NCBI GenBank assembly: GCA_964547415.1
Contig: CAZJNX010000007.1
Coordinates: 1 to 45,629, forward strand
Length of the DNA stretch: 45,629 bases
Reading direction: 5' to 3'
From: CAZJNX01 sp964547415
GTDB taxonomy: Bacteria; Pseudomonadota; Alphaproteobacteria; Rhizobiales; Amorphaceae
Position numbers and translations under genes: made by a program. Position 1 is the first letter of the stretch. Every line of letters begins with the position of its first letter. A model generated the notes under the pieces. That model saw nothing but the letters and a program-made list of their open reading frames with translations, made no database searches and had not been told where the DNA came from. Of the stretch, positions 16,561-25,213 are shown piece by piece.

Positions 16561-18135
16561 ATGCGCACGAAGCTTCTCGCCGCAACGGCCATCGCGCTCG
16601 CGATGGGCGTCAACAGCGTCTCGGCCGAGACGCTGCGCTACGCCTACCGGATCGACCCCAACTCGCTCGACCCCTACGCGCTCGCCGAGACCTTCACCCT
16701 CGCCTGGCTCGGCAACATGTACGAGCCCCTCGTCTCCCGCGGGAAGGATCTCGAGCTCGTCCCCGGCCTCGCCGAGAGCTGGGAGAACGTGGAGCCCAAC
16801 GTGTGGCGCTTCCACCTGCGCGAGGGCGTCACCTTTCACGAGGGCCAGCCCTTCACCGCCGACGACGTGATCTTCTCCGTCGAGCGGGTGAAGGGCGAAG
16901 GCTCCGACATGGGCTACACCGTCGGCTCGGTGATCGAGACCCGCAAGATCGACGACTACACGGTCGACTTCGTGACGGCGAGCCCGAACCCGATCCTGCC
17001 GCAGCAGATCACCTCGTTCTACATCATGGACAAGGAGTGGGCCGAGGAGAACGGCGCCACCGAGCCGTCGAGCGTCAAGGCGGGAATCGAGAACCACGCC
17101 ACCAACAACATGAACGGCACCGGCCCGTTCATGATCGAGAACCGCCAGGTGGGCGTCCAGACCACCATGGTGCCGAACCCGAACTGGTGGGGCGAGAAGG
17201 AGCACAACCTCACCCGCGTGATCTACACGCCGGTGGAATCGGACGCGACCCGCGTCGCCGCCCTCCTGTCGGGCGAGCTCGACATGATCTACCCCGTGCC
17301 GATCCAGGACGTGCCTCGGGTGAACGCCGCCGACGGCGTGAAGGTCATGCAGAGCCCGGAGCTGCGCACCATCTTCCTCAACATGGACCAGGGGCGCGAC
17401 GAGCTGCTCGAGAGCTCGGTCAAGGGCGCCAACCCCTTCAAGGACAAGCGGGTTCGCCAGGCGATCTACCAGGCGATCGACATCGAGGCGATCAAGGACC
17501 GCGTCATGGGCGGCGCCTCCCGGCCGACCGGGATCATGGTGGGCCCGGGCATCAACGGCTACGACGCGGAGATCGACCAGCGCCTGCCCTACGACCCGGA
17601 GGCCTCCCGCGCGCTCCTCGCCGAGGCGGGCTACCCGGACGGCTTCTCCATCGGCATGGACTGCCCGAACGACCGCTACGTGAACGACGAGGAGATCTGC
17701 CTCGCCGTCGTCGGCATGCTCGCCCGCGTCGGCATCGACGTCGACCTCCTCGCCCAGACCCGCTCGCGCTACTTCGAGAAGATCCTGTCGCGCAACCAGA
17801 CCTTCTCGCTGCTCGGCTGGCAGCCGCTCACCTACGACGCCCACAGCCCGCTCAACAACGTGATCCACACGCCGGGCGAGAACGTCGGCACCTACAACGT
17901 CGGCTCCTACTCCAACCCGCAGATCGACGCGCTGACCAAGCAGATCGAGCAGGAGACCGACCCGGAGAAGCGGCAGGCGATGATCTCCGAGGCGCTGGCG
18001 CTCCACCGGGACGACATCGGCCACATCCCGCTGCACCAGCAGGCGATCGCCTGGGGCGTGAAGGACGGCATGGAACTCGTCCAGCGGCCCGACGACTCCT
18101 TCATGCTGCAGTGGGTGATGATGCCGGCCGAGTAG
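16561..18135 (+). CDS. Dpp/Opp-type ABC transporter substrate-binding protein
   Basis: 524 residues, SBP_bac_5 (cluster C) family. A signal peptide at about 1-22 (cleavage after VSA) is followed by the family's YRIDPNSLDPYA opening and EPNVWRFHLREGVTFHEGQPFTADDV. Periplasmic, it delivers peptides, nickel, opines or similar ligands to the permeases. ATG 16561 follows AGGAAGGAACCC. A strong hairpin with a T-run lies 18 bases after its stop, which would give more binding protein than permease. Ligand unknown; the neighbouring amidohydrolase and guanidine hydrolase suggest a nitrogen-rich compound. Confidence 0.92.
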   Translation: MRTKLLAATAIALAMGVNSVSAETLRYAYRIDPNSLDPYALAETFTLAWLGNMYEPLVSRGKDLELVPGLAESWENVEPNVWRFHLREGVTFHEGQPFTADDVIFSVERVKGEGSDMGYTVGSVIETRKIDDYTVDFVTASPNPILPQQITSFYIMDKEWAEENGATEPSSVKAGIENHATNNMNGTGPFMIENRQVGVQTTMVPNPNWWGEKEHNLTRVIYTPVESDATRVAALLSGELDMIYPVPIQDVPRVNAADGVKVMQSPELRTIFLNMDQGRDELLESSVKGANPFKDKRVRQAIYQAIDIEAIKDRVMGGASRPTGIMVGPGINGYDAEIDQRLPYDPEASRALLAEAGYPDGFSIGMDCPNDRYVNDEEICLAVVGMLARVGIDVDLLAQTRSRYFEKILSRNQTFSLLGWQPLTYDAHSPLNNVIHTPGENVGTYNVGSYSNPQIDALTKQIEQETDPEKRQAMISEALALHRDDIGHIPLHQQAIAWGVKDGMELVQRPDDSFMLQWVMMPAE

Positions 18136-18153
18136 TTCCTCCCGCCGCGACTG

Positions 18154-18191
18154 CCGGCGCGTCCCGTTCGCGGGCGCGCCGGTCCCTTTTT
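18154..18191 (+). terminator. Intrinsic terminator/attenuator after the binding-protein gene
   Basis: Arms CCGGCGCG and CGCGCCGG, then CCCG and CGGG inside, with one bulged T at 18162 and a TTCG loop, followed by CCCTTTTT. This is a 12-pair stem with a U-tract inside the operon, 39 bases before the next start. It probably terminates part of the transcripts, raising binding protein over permease levels. Confidence 0.75.
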
Positions 18192-18229
18192 CGTCCACGC
18201 CGCCGCCGCGGCCGACCGGGGTCCCGCCG

Positions 18230-19228
18230 ATGGCCTTCACCGCCTTCGTCATCCGACGGCTGTTCCAGTCGGTGCTCGTGATGCTGGCGGCCGCCCTCGT
18301 CGCCTTCGCCCTGTTCCAGTACGTGGGCGACCCGGTGAACAACATGGTCGGCCAGACGGCGAGCGCGGAGGACCGGGCGGCGCTGAGGGCCGCCCTCGGC
18401 CTCGACGAGCCCGCCGTCGTCCAGTTCGCCCGCTTCGTCGCCAACGCGGTTCAGGGCGACTTCGGGATCTCCTACCGCTTCTCCCAGCCTGTCTCCGAGC
18501 TGATCGCCGAGCGCCTGCCCGCCACGCTGGAGCTTTCGGCCGCAGCCGTCCTGTTCGCCCTCGGCATCGGCATCCCTCTCGGGGTCTACACGGCGCTCAA
18601 GCGGCGGGCGATCTCCTCCCAGGTCTTCCTCACCGTCTCCCTCATCGGGGTGTCGCTGCCCACCTTCCTGATCGGGATCGTGCTCATCCTGGTCTTTTCG
18701 GTCTGGCTCGGCTGGCTGCCCGCGTTCGGGCGCGGGGAGACGGTCGACCTCGGCTGGTGGACCACCGGGCTCCTGACGGAGAGCGGGCTGCGCGCCCTCG
18801 TCCTGCCCGCCGTCACCCTCGGCCTCTTCCAGATGACGCTCATCATGCGCCTCGTGCGCGTGGAGATGCTCGAGGTGCTGCGGCACGACTACATCCGCTT
18901 CGCCCGTGCCCGCGGGCTCACCAGCCGCAGCATAAACTTTGCGCACGCCCTCAAGAACACGCTGGTGCCCGTCGTCACCGTGGCCGGGCTGCAGCTCGGC
19001 AACATCATCGCCTTCTCCATCATCGTGGAGACGGTGTTCCAGTGGCCGGGGATGGGCAAGCTCATCATCACCGCGATCCAGTTCGGCGACGTGCCGGTGA
19101 TGGCGGCCTACATCGTGCTGATAGCGGCGCTGTTCGTCTTCATCAACTTCGTGGTCGATGTCCTCTACTTCGCCATCGACCCGCGCCTGAGGTTCGACCG
19201 CACCGTCGCGGCGGGAGCCACGCCATGA
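18230..19228 (+). CDS. Dpp-type ABC transporter permease (DppB-like)
   Basis: 332 residues with about six membrane segments, beginning at FVIRRLFQSVLVMLAAALVAFALF. The EAA-type loop contains the DYIRFARARGLTSRSINFAHALKNTLVPVVT stretch that contacts the ATPases. It is the inner-membrane half-channel of the peptide/nickel class. It ends in an ATGA overlap with the second permease gene, consistent with a stoichiometric pair. Confidence 0.92.
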   Translation: MAFTAFVIRRLFQSVLVMLAAALVAFALFQYVGDPVNNMVGQTASAEDRAALRAALGLDEPAVVQFARFVANAVQGDFGISYRFSQPVSELIAERLPATLELSAAAVLFALGIGIPLGVYTALKRRAISSQVFLTVSLIGVSLPTFLIGIVLILVFSVWLGWLPAFGRGETVDLGWWTTGLLTESGLRALVLPAVTLGLFQMTLIMRLVRVEMLEVLRHDYIRFARARGLTSRSINFAHALKNTLVPVVTVAGLQLGNIIAFSIIVETVFQWPGMGKLIITAIQFGDVPVMAAYIVLIAALFVFINFVVDVLYFAIDPRLRFDRTVAAGATP

Positions 19229-20166
19229 CGATCGCCTCCGACGAGCCCCCGCGCCGCTCGCCCCTCGCGCGGCTGTTCGAGAGCGACCTCCTCCACGACT
19301 TCGTGCGCTCGCCCGTCGCCGTCCTCGCGACCCTCGTCTTCCTCGCGATCGCGCTGTCGGCCCTGTTCGCCCCCCTGATCGCGCCGACGGACCCGTTCGA
19401 TCCGGCCGCCGCCAACGTGGTGGACGCGCGCCTGCCGCCCTTCTCGGAGGGCCTGTTCGGCGACTTCTACCTCCTCGGCACGGATCCGCAGGGGCGCGAC
19501 ATGTTCTCCGCGATCCTCTACGGGGCGCGCACGAGCCTCCTCGTCGGCATCGCCGCCGTCGCCTTCGCGGCCGTCTTCGGCCTCGCCCTCGGGCTGATCG
19601 CGGGCTACTTCGGCGGCTTCGTCGACGCGGTCATCATGCGCATCGCGGACGTGCAGCTCTCCTTCCCGGCGATCCTGATCGCGCTCCTCATCGACGGGGT
19701 GGCGCGCACCGTCATCAGCCGCGACCTCCACCAGGAGATCGCGATCTTCGTCCTCGTCTTCGCCATCGGCATCTCCAACTGGGTGCAGTATGCCCGCACC
19801 GTGAGGAGCGTCGTGATGGTGGAAAGGAAGCGCGAGTACGTGGAAGGGGCGCTCGTCACCGGGGTGCACCCGGCGCGGATCATCGTCGGCCACATCCTGC
19901 CCAACACCATGGGGCCGGTGACGGTGATCGCCACCATCTCGCTGGCGCTCGCCATCATCACCGAGAGCACCCTGTCCTTCCTCGGGATCGGGGTGCCGCC
20001 GACCCAGCCCTCCCTCGGCACGCTGGTCCGGATCGGCAACGAGTACCTTTTCTCCGGGAGCTGGTGGATCACCATCTTTCCGGGCGCCGTCCTCCTCCTC
20101 CTCGCCCTGTCGGTGAACCTGCTCGGCGACTGGTTGCGCGACGCGCTGAACCCGAGGCTGCAGTAG
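19225..20166 (+). CDS. Dpp-type ABC transporter permease (DppC-like)
   Basis: 313 residues. A cytoplasmic N-terminus leads to the first membrane segment at about 33-53, then the family's LGTDPQGRDMFSAILYGARTSLLVG motif of DppC/OppC subunits. The EAA loop (REYVEGALVTGVHPARIIVGHILPNTMGPVTV) is intact. It overlaps the previous gene by 4 bases and is separated from the ATPase gene by one base. It forms the heterodimeric channel with the DppB-like protein. Confidence 0.92.
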   Translation: MTIASDEPPRRSPLARLFESDLLHDFVRSPVAVLATLVFLAIALSALFAPLIAPTDPFDPAAANVVDARLPPFSEGLFGDFYLLGTDPQGRDMFSAILYGARTSLLVGIAAVAFAAVFGLALGLIAGYFGGFVDAVIMRIADVQLSFPAILIALLIDGVARTVISRDLHQEIAIFVLVFAIGISNWVQYARTVRSVVMVERKREYVEGALVTGVHPARIIVGHILPNTMGPVTVIATISLALAIITESTLSFLGIGVPPTQPSLGTLVRIGNEYLFSGSWWITIFPGAVLLLLALSVNLLGDWLRDALNPRLQ

Positions 20167-20167
20167 G

Positions 20168-21154
20168 ATGGCGCTCCTTTCCGTCCGCGACCTCTCCATC
20201 ACCCTTTCGACCCGCCGCGGCGGCCCGCTGACGGCCGTCGACGGCGTGTCCTTCGACGTGGCGCCGGGCGAGATCCTCGGCCTCGTCGGCGAATCGGGCG
20301 CGGGCAAGTCGCTCACCGGCATGGCGGTGATCGGCCTCCTCGAGCCACCGCTGCGTCAGGCCGCCGGCGAGATCCTGCTGGACGGTCGGCGGATCGACAC
20401 CCTGCCCGCGGAGGAGATGCGGAAAGTGCGCGGCAAGGAGATCGGCGCGATCTTCCAGGACCCGCTCACCAGCCTCAACCCGCTGTTCACCGTCGGCCGG
20501 CAGCTGACGGAGACCATCACCACCCATCTCGACCTGTCGCCGGCCGCTGCCCGCCGCCGCGCCGTCGACCTCCTGAAGGAGGTGGGGATCCCGGCCGCCG
20601 AGGAGCGGATCGACAGCTACCCCCACGAGTTCTCCGGCGGCATGCGCCAGCGGGTGGTGATCGCGCTCGCCCTCGCGTGCGAGCCCCGCCTCGTCATCGC
20701 CGACGAGCCGACGACCGCCCTCGACGTGTCGATCCAGGCCCAGATCGTGGACCTCATCCGCCGCCTCACGGAGGAGCGGGGGGCGGCCGTCGTCCTCATC
20801 ACCCACGACATGGGCGTGATCGCCGAGGCGACGCAGCGGGTCGCCATCATGTACGCCGGACGCCTCGCCGAGATCGGCGCCACGTCCGACGTCCTGAAGG
20901 CGCCGCGCCACCCCTACACCCGCGGGCTGATGGCCTCGATCCCGGCGATCGGGCGGCGGGCGGAGCGGCTCGTCCAGATCGAGGGGTCGATGCCGCCGCT
21001 GTCGGCGATCCCGCCAGGTTGCGCCTTCCACCCGCGCTGCCCGATCGCGGCCGAGGTCTGCACCCGCGTGCGGCCCGCGCTCGCGCCGAACGGGCTGACG
21101 GACACGGCCTGCCACATGGTGGAGCCCGCCGAGGAGGCCCTCGCCCATGGATGA
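20168..21154 (+). CDS. Dpp-type ABC transporter ATP-binding protein (DppD-like)
   Basis: 328 residues. Walker A is GESGAGKS at 41-48, signature FSGGMRQR, Walker B LVIADEPTTALD and switch THD are all present. The C-terminal oligopeptide-transporter extension has the cysteine-bearing GCAFHPRCPIAAEVC. One of two ATPases energising uptake; it overlaps the next gene by 8 bases. Nothing is missing that would suggest loss of function. Confidence 0.93.
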   Translation: MALLSVRDLSITLSTRRGGPLTAVDGVSFDVAPGEILGLVGESGAGKSLTGMAVIGLLEPPLRQAAGEILLDGRRIDTLPAEEMRKVRGKEIGAIFQDPLTSLNPLFTVGRQLTETITTHLDLSPAAARRRAVDLLKEVGIPAAEERIDSYPHEFSGGMRQRVVIALALACEPRLVIADEPTTALDVSIQAQIVDLIRRLTEERGAAVVLITHDMGVIAEATQRVAIMYAGRLAEIGATSDVLKAPRHPYTRGLMASIPAIGRRAERLVQIEGSMPPLSAIPPGCAFHPRCPIAAEVCTRVRPALAPNGLTDTACHMVEPAEEALAHG

Positions 21155-22208
21155 GCCGGACATCGCCTTCGAGCCGCTCGTCTACGTGGACGAGGTCTAC
21201 AAGCACTTCGACGTGTCGAAGCCGTTGGTGAACCGCCTCCTCGAGCGGGAGGGGCGGCGCATCCTGAAGGCGGTGGACGGGGTCTCCTTCGGCATCCGCC
21301 ACGGGGAGACGATGGCGATCGTCGGCGAGAGCGGCTGCGGCAAGTCCACCCTCGCCCGGTGCGTCGCGGGCCTCCACCGCCCGAGCTACGGCACCGTCAC
21401 CTTCATGGGGGTGGAGTTCTCCAAGCTCACGCGCCGGCGGGACCAGCTCGCCTGCCGCCGGCACCTGCAGATGATCTTCCAGGACCCCTACGCCAGCCTC
21501 AACCCGCGCTGGCGGGTGGCCGACATCGTGGCCGAACCCATCCGCACCCACGGGATCCTGTCCGACGGGCCGGCGACCTGGCGGCGGGTGGAGGAGCTCC
21601 TCGACCTCGTGCGCCTGCCCGCGGGCGCGGCGAGGAAGTACCCGCACCAGTTTTCCGGCGGGCAGCGCCAGCGCATCTCCATCGCCCGGGCCCTCGCCAC
21701 CAACCCGAAGTTCATCGTGTGCGACGAGCCGACGAGCGCCCTCGACGTGTCGGTCCAGGCCCAGATCCTGAACCTCATGAAGGACCTGCAGGCCGAGTTC
21801 GGCCTGTCCTACCTTCTCATCTCCCACAACCTCGCCGTCGTCTGGCACATGGCCGACCAGGTGGCGGTGATGTACCTCGGCCGCTTCGTGGAGTGGGGGC
21901 CGGCCGAGGCGGTGTTCGCCCGCCCGCGCCACCCCTACACCCAGCTCCTCGTCGCCACGATCCCGGACCTCGACAACCCGCGCCGGACGAGCCGGCCCCG
22001 CTCCGGCGAGGTGCCGAACCCGATCAACCCGCCGTCCGGCTGCAGCTTCCACCCCCGCTGCCCCCACGCACGCGAGGTCTGCCGGACGACGGCGCCGAAG
22101 CCCGTCACCCTCGACGGCGGCACCCACGTCGCCTGCCACGGCGTCGCCGAGGGCTGGCTCGACGCCGCCCCGCCCGCGCCGGTCGAGGCCCGCGAGCCGG
22201 TGGCCTGA
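21147..22208 (+). CDS. Dpp-type ABC transporter ATP-binding protein (DppF-like)
   Basis: 353 residues. Walker A is GESGCGKST, signature FSGGQRQRIS, and Walker B FIVCDEPTSALD. The C-terminal GCSFHPRCPHAREVC extension is typical of the DppF/OppF partner. It completes the five-gene transporter. Its stop lies 15 bases from the converging hypE remnant, and I see no convincing terminator between them. Confidence 0.93.
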   Translation: MDEPDIAFEPLVYVDEVYKHFDVSKPLVNRLLEREGRRILKAVDGVSFGIRHGETMAIVGESGCGKSTLARCVAGLHRPSYGTVTFMGVEFSKLTRRRDQLACRRHLQMIFQDPYASLNPRWRVADIVAEPIRTHGILSDGPATWRRVEELLDLVRLPAGAARKYPHQFSGGQRQRISIARALATNPKFIVCDEPTSALDVSVQAQILNLMKDLQAEFGLSYLLISHNLAVVWHMADQVAVMYLGRFVEWGPAEAVFARPRHPYTQLLVATIPDLDNPRRTSRPRSGEVPNPINPPSGCSFHPRCPHAREVCRTTAPKPVTLDGGTHVACHGVAEGWLDAAPPAPVEAREPVA

Positions 22209-22223
22209 CCGCCGCGTCGCGCT

Positions 22224-23300
22224 TCAGCAGATGCGCGGGAGCTGCTCGCCCACCAGCATGTCGACGACGCGGCCGCCCCCGAACAGGGTGTTCATGACGA
22301 CGGTGCCGGGGTGCTCCTCCACCGCGCGGCCGACGATGCGCGCCTCCCGCCCCTCGGGACGGGTGCGCATGGCGGCGAGCACCCCGTCCGCCCGCTCCTC
22401 GGGCACGAACACGACGAGGGCGCCCTCGTTGGCGAGGTAGAGCGGATCGAGACCGAGGATCTCGCAGAAGCCGCGCACGGCCGGGCGCAGCGGAAGCGCC
22501 TCCTCCTCCAGCTCGATCCCGCAGCCCGCGGCGAGCGCGATCTCGTTGAGGGCCGAGGCGATGCCGCCGCGGGTGGCGTCCCGCGCCGCCCGGGCATCGG
22601 GCGCGGCGGAAAGCACCGTCTCCATGAGGCCGGCGAGCGCGGCCGTGTCGCTCTCGACCGGCGCGTCGAGGGCGAGGTCCCCCCGCGCGGCGAGGATGGC
22701 AGCGCCATGGTCGCCCAGGTAGCCGTTGACGATGGCGACGTCGCCGGGCCGCACGTTCTTCGCCGCGAGGTTCCGCCCCGCGGGGATCACGCCGACGCCA
22801 GAGGTGGTGACGAACACCTTGTCCGCCGAGCCACGGCCGACGACCTTGGTGTCCCCGGTGACGATGGCAACGCCCGCCGCGTCCGCCGCGCGGCGCATGG
22901 AGGCGGCGATCCTCCGCAAGGTGGCGACGTCCGTCCCCTCCTCCACGATCATGGCGGCCGACAGCCACAAGGGCCGCGCCCCGCCGACGGCGAGGTCGTT
23001 GACCGTGCCGTTGACGGCGATCTCCCCGATGTCCCCGCCGGGAAAGAACAGGGGGTCCACCACTTAGCCGTCGGTGGTGAAGGCGAGGCGGCCCTCCGCG
23101 GCCCCGGGCGGGAGGGAAAGGCGGGCCTGGTCCTCGAGGTCGCCCATGTCCGGGTTGTCGAAGGCGGCGACGAACACGTCGTCCACGAGGTCGCGCATCG
23201 CCTTGCCGCCGCCCCCGTGGGCGAGGGTGACGGTGTCGCCGACGGCGCGGCCGCCGCGCCGGAGCGGGCGGGCGGAGCCGGTCGTGATCGGCTTGTTCAT
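22224..23300 (-). pseudogene. hypE: hypE, interrupted by an in-frame TAA
   Basis: HypE dehydrates the thiocarboxamide made by HypF to give the cyanide ligand of [NiFe] hydrogenase. The reading from ATG 23300 gives the normal start (VTLAHGGGGKAMRDLV ... LAFTTDG) and then TAA at 23066-23064, exactly where HypE proteins read Tyr before VVDPLFFPGGDIG. After the stop the same frame continues to the normal end with the essential C-terminal PRIC. A single Tyr-codon to TAA change explains it. The downstream half opens with GTG directly after the stop, so reinitiation is conceivable but unproven. Confidence 0.85.
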
Positions 23301-23381
23301 GACGAACCTCGCTTTCCGGGAGCCGGGCCGCAGCGCCTCGTCGCTCCCACGAACAGGAAGGCCGCCGCGGCGGCCGTCGGC

Positions 23382-24534
23382 TCACGCCGCTGGCAGGCGC
23401 GCGCGGGCGTAAAGGTGGTAGGCCGCGCAGGCCCCTTCGGAGGACACCATCAGCGCCCCGAGGGGCGTCTCGGGGGTGCAGTCGATGCCGAACTTCGGGC
23501 AGGCGGTCGGCTTCACCATGCCCTTCACCACGTCGCCGCAGCGGCAGCCCTCGGCAAGCTCCGCCTCGCGGCCGGAAGACTTGCCCGCCCCGTAGCCGAC
23601 ACCCGAACTTCGCCTCCGCGTCGAAGGCGGCGTAGCGGTCGGTGATCCGCACGCCCGAGCGGTCGATCTCGCCGAGGCCGCGCCAGTCGAAGGCCTCGCG
23701 CGGGGTGAAGACGTCCTCGATCGCGGCGAGCGCCACCGGGTTCCCCTCCGCGGGCACCACGCGGGCGTACTGGTTCTCGATCTCGGCGCGCCCGTCCGCG
23801 ATCAGCCGGACCACCATCAGCACCGCCTGCAACAGGTCGAGGGGCTCGAAGCCCGCCACTACGAGGGGCTTGCCGAACTCCCCGGCGATGAAGTCGTAGG
23901 GCTTCGTTCCGATCACCATGGACACGTGACCCGGGCCGACGAAGCCGTCGAGGCGCATGGCGGGGTCGGACAGGAGGGCGCGGATCGGCGGCGGCACCAG
24001 GATGTGGTTGCAGAAGAGGGAGAAGTTGAAGACGCCGCGCCGCGCCGCCTCGCGAACGGTGAGGGCGGTGGACGGCATCGTCGTCTCGAAGCCGAGGCCG
24101 AAGAAGACGACCTCCCGCTCCGGGTTCCGCTCGGCGAGGGCGAGGGCGTCGAGGGGCGAATAGACCATGCGGATGTCCGCCCCGCGGGCCTTCGCCTGCA
24201 TGAGGGAGCCGCGGGTGCCGGGCACGCGCATGGCGTCGCCGAAGGTGGTGAAGATCACCTCCGCCCGCTCGGCGATGTCGAGACAGTCGTCGACGCGGCT
24301 CATGGGCAGGACGCACACCGGGCAACCCGGCCCGTGGACGAACTCGAGCGCCTTCGGCGTCAGCCGGTCGAGGCCGTAGCGGAAGATCGCATGGGTGTGA
24401 CCGCCGCAGATCTCCATGACGTGGAGGGGGTTCTCCTCCGTCGCGCCGGTGGCGGCGACCGCCTTCTCGATGGCGGCGATGAGGGCCCGGCCCTTCGCCG
24501 GGTCGCGGAACTCGTCGGCGTAGCGGATCGTCAT
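23382..24534 (-). pseudogene. hypD: hypD with a one-base insertion
   Basis: HypD is the Fe-S scaffold that assembles Fe(CN)2CO for [NiFe] hydrogenase. The frame from ATG 24534 (ATGA overlap with hypC) runs correctly through EICGGHTHAIFRYGLDRL, GPGCPVCVLP and GFETTMPSTALTV to DAEAKFG. There, one extra base (about 23601) shifts it. Dropping it restores VGYGAGKSSGREAELAEGCRCGDVVKG, KFGIDCTPETPLGALMVSSEGACAAYH and TGA at 23382, about 383 residues in all. Without the repair the C-terminal cluster cysteines are lost. Either a real frameshift or a base-call error. Confidence 0.85.
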
Positions 24535-24830
24535 CGGCTCCCCTCCCCCTCCAGCATGGCGTTGGAGGCGCGGATCGCCTCGATCTCCTCCATCGCCTCG
24601 CCGAGCTCCTCGAGCGCGCGCAGGGTGGCGGCCGCCTCGTCCGGGTCGATCCGGCTCATGGCGAAGCCCACGTGGACGAGGACCCACTCGCCGAGGACCG
24701 CCTCGAGCGGCCCCTCGCCCGCGACGCACGCAAGGTTCACCGTGCGGCGCACCCCGCAGACGTCCACCGTCCCCGTCATCGCCGCCTCGTCCTCGATGGC
24801 GACGACCCGTCCCGGAATCCCGAGGCACAT
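24531..24830 (-). CDS. hypC: Hydrogenase maturation chaperone HypC
   Basis: 99 residues beginning MCLGIPGRVV with the essential Cys2 and a typical HypC beta-barrel (GEWVLVHVGFAMSRIDPDEA). HypC shuttles the Fe(CN)2CO unit with HypD to the hydrogenase large subunit. It overlaps hypD by ATGA. Its start lies inside the frame of the hupR remnant. The reading frame is intact, but its partners HypD and HypE are broken here, so it probably has no function unless other copies exist. Confidence 0.93.
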   Translation of the reverse strand: MCLGIPGRVVAIEDEAAMTGTVDVCGVRRTVNLACVAGEGPLEAVLGEWVLVHVGFAMSRIDPDEAAATLRALEELGEAMEEIEAIRASNAMLEGEGSR

Positions 24831-25213
24831 GGCCGATCCTCCCTTCCCGTCTTCTGTTCGGCGGCGCGGGCGGCGAGCCCGTCGCCGTCCCCGCCCTCCG
24901 ACTCCACCGGGCGGACCGGCGGCTCGAGGCCATAGCGCTCCAGCTTGGCGCGCAGGCCCACGCGGCTGAGGCCGAGCTCGTCCGCCGCCCGGCTCTTGTT
25001 CCAGCGGCAGCGGGCCATGGTCTCCTTCAGGATGCGCGCCTCGAGGCTCTCCACCCGCTCCCTCAGCGAGCCAGCGAGGCCGACGACCGCGTCCGCCACC
25101 GGATCGGCGAGCGCCTCCCGCGGGACGGCGCGAAGGATGCGGGGCGACAGGTCGGCCGCCCGCAGCCAGTCGTCCGAGGACGATGGCGGGAAGGCGGGCG
25201 CTCGCCACCGGCC
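24776..25213 (-). pseudogene. hupR: hupR/hoxA-type response regulator, C-terminal remnant
   Basis: Directly after the hypB stop, in the same frame, the minus strand reads DDWLRAADLSPRILRAVPREAL and then LEARILKETMARCRWNKSRAADELGLSRVGLRAKLERYGLE. That is the Fis-type DNA-binding end of an NtrC-family hydrogenase regulator (HupR/HoxA). The receiver and AAA+ domains are absent and there is no proper start. In Rhodobacter capsulatus hupR sits between hypB and hypC, the same place, so this is a deletion remnant of a resident gene rather than an insertion. Confidence 0.85.

Noticed and set aside
23064..23066. Selenocysteine or suppressed stop in hypE
   Set aside because: The codon is TAA, not TGA, and the position is Tyr in the family, not Cys.
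23590..23610. Programmed ribosomal frameshift in hypD
   Set aside because: The site (TTCGGGTGTCGG on the minus strand) has no slippery heptamer or obvious stimulatory element, and hypD is not known to need recoding. A mutation or base-call error is simpler.
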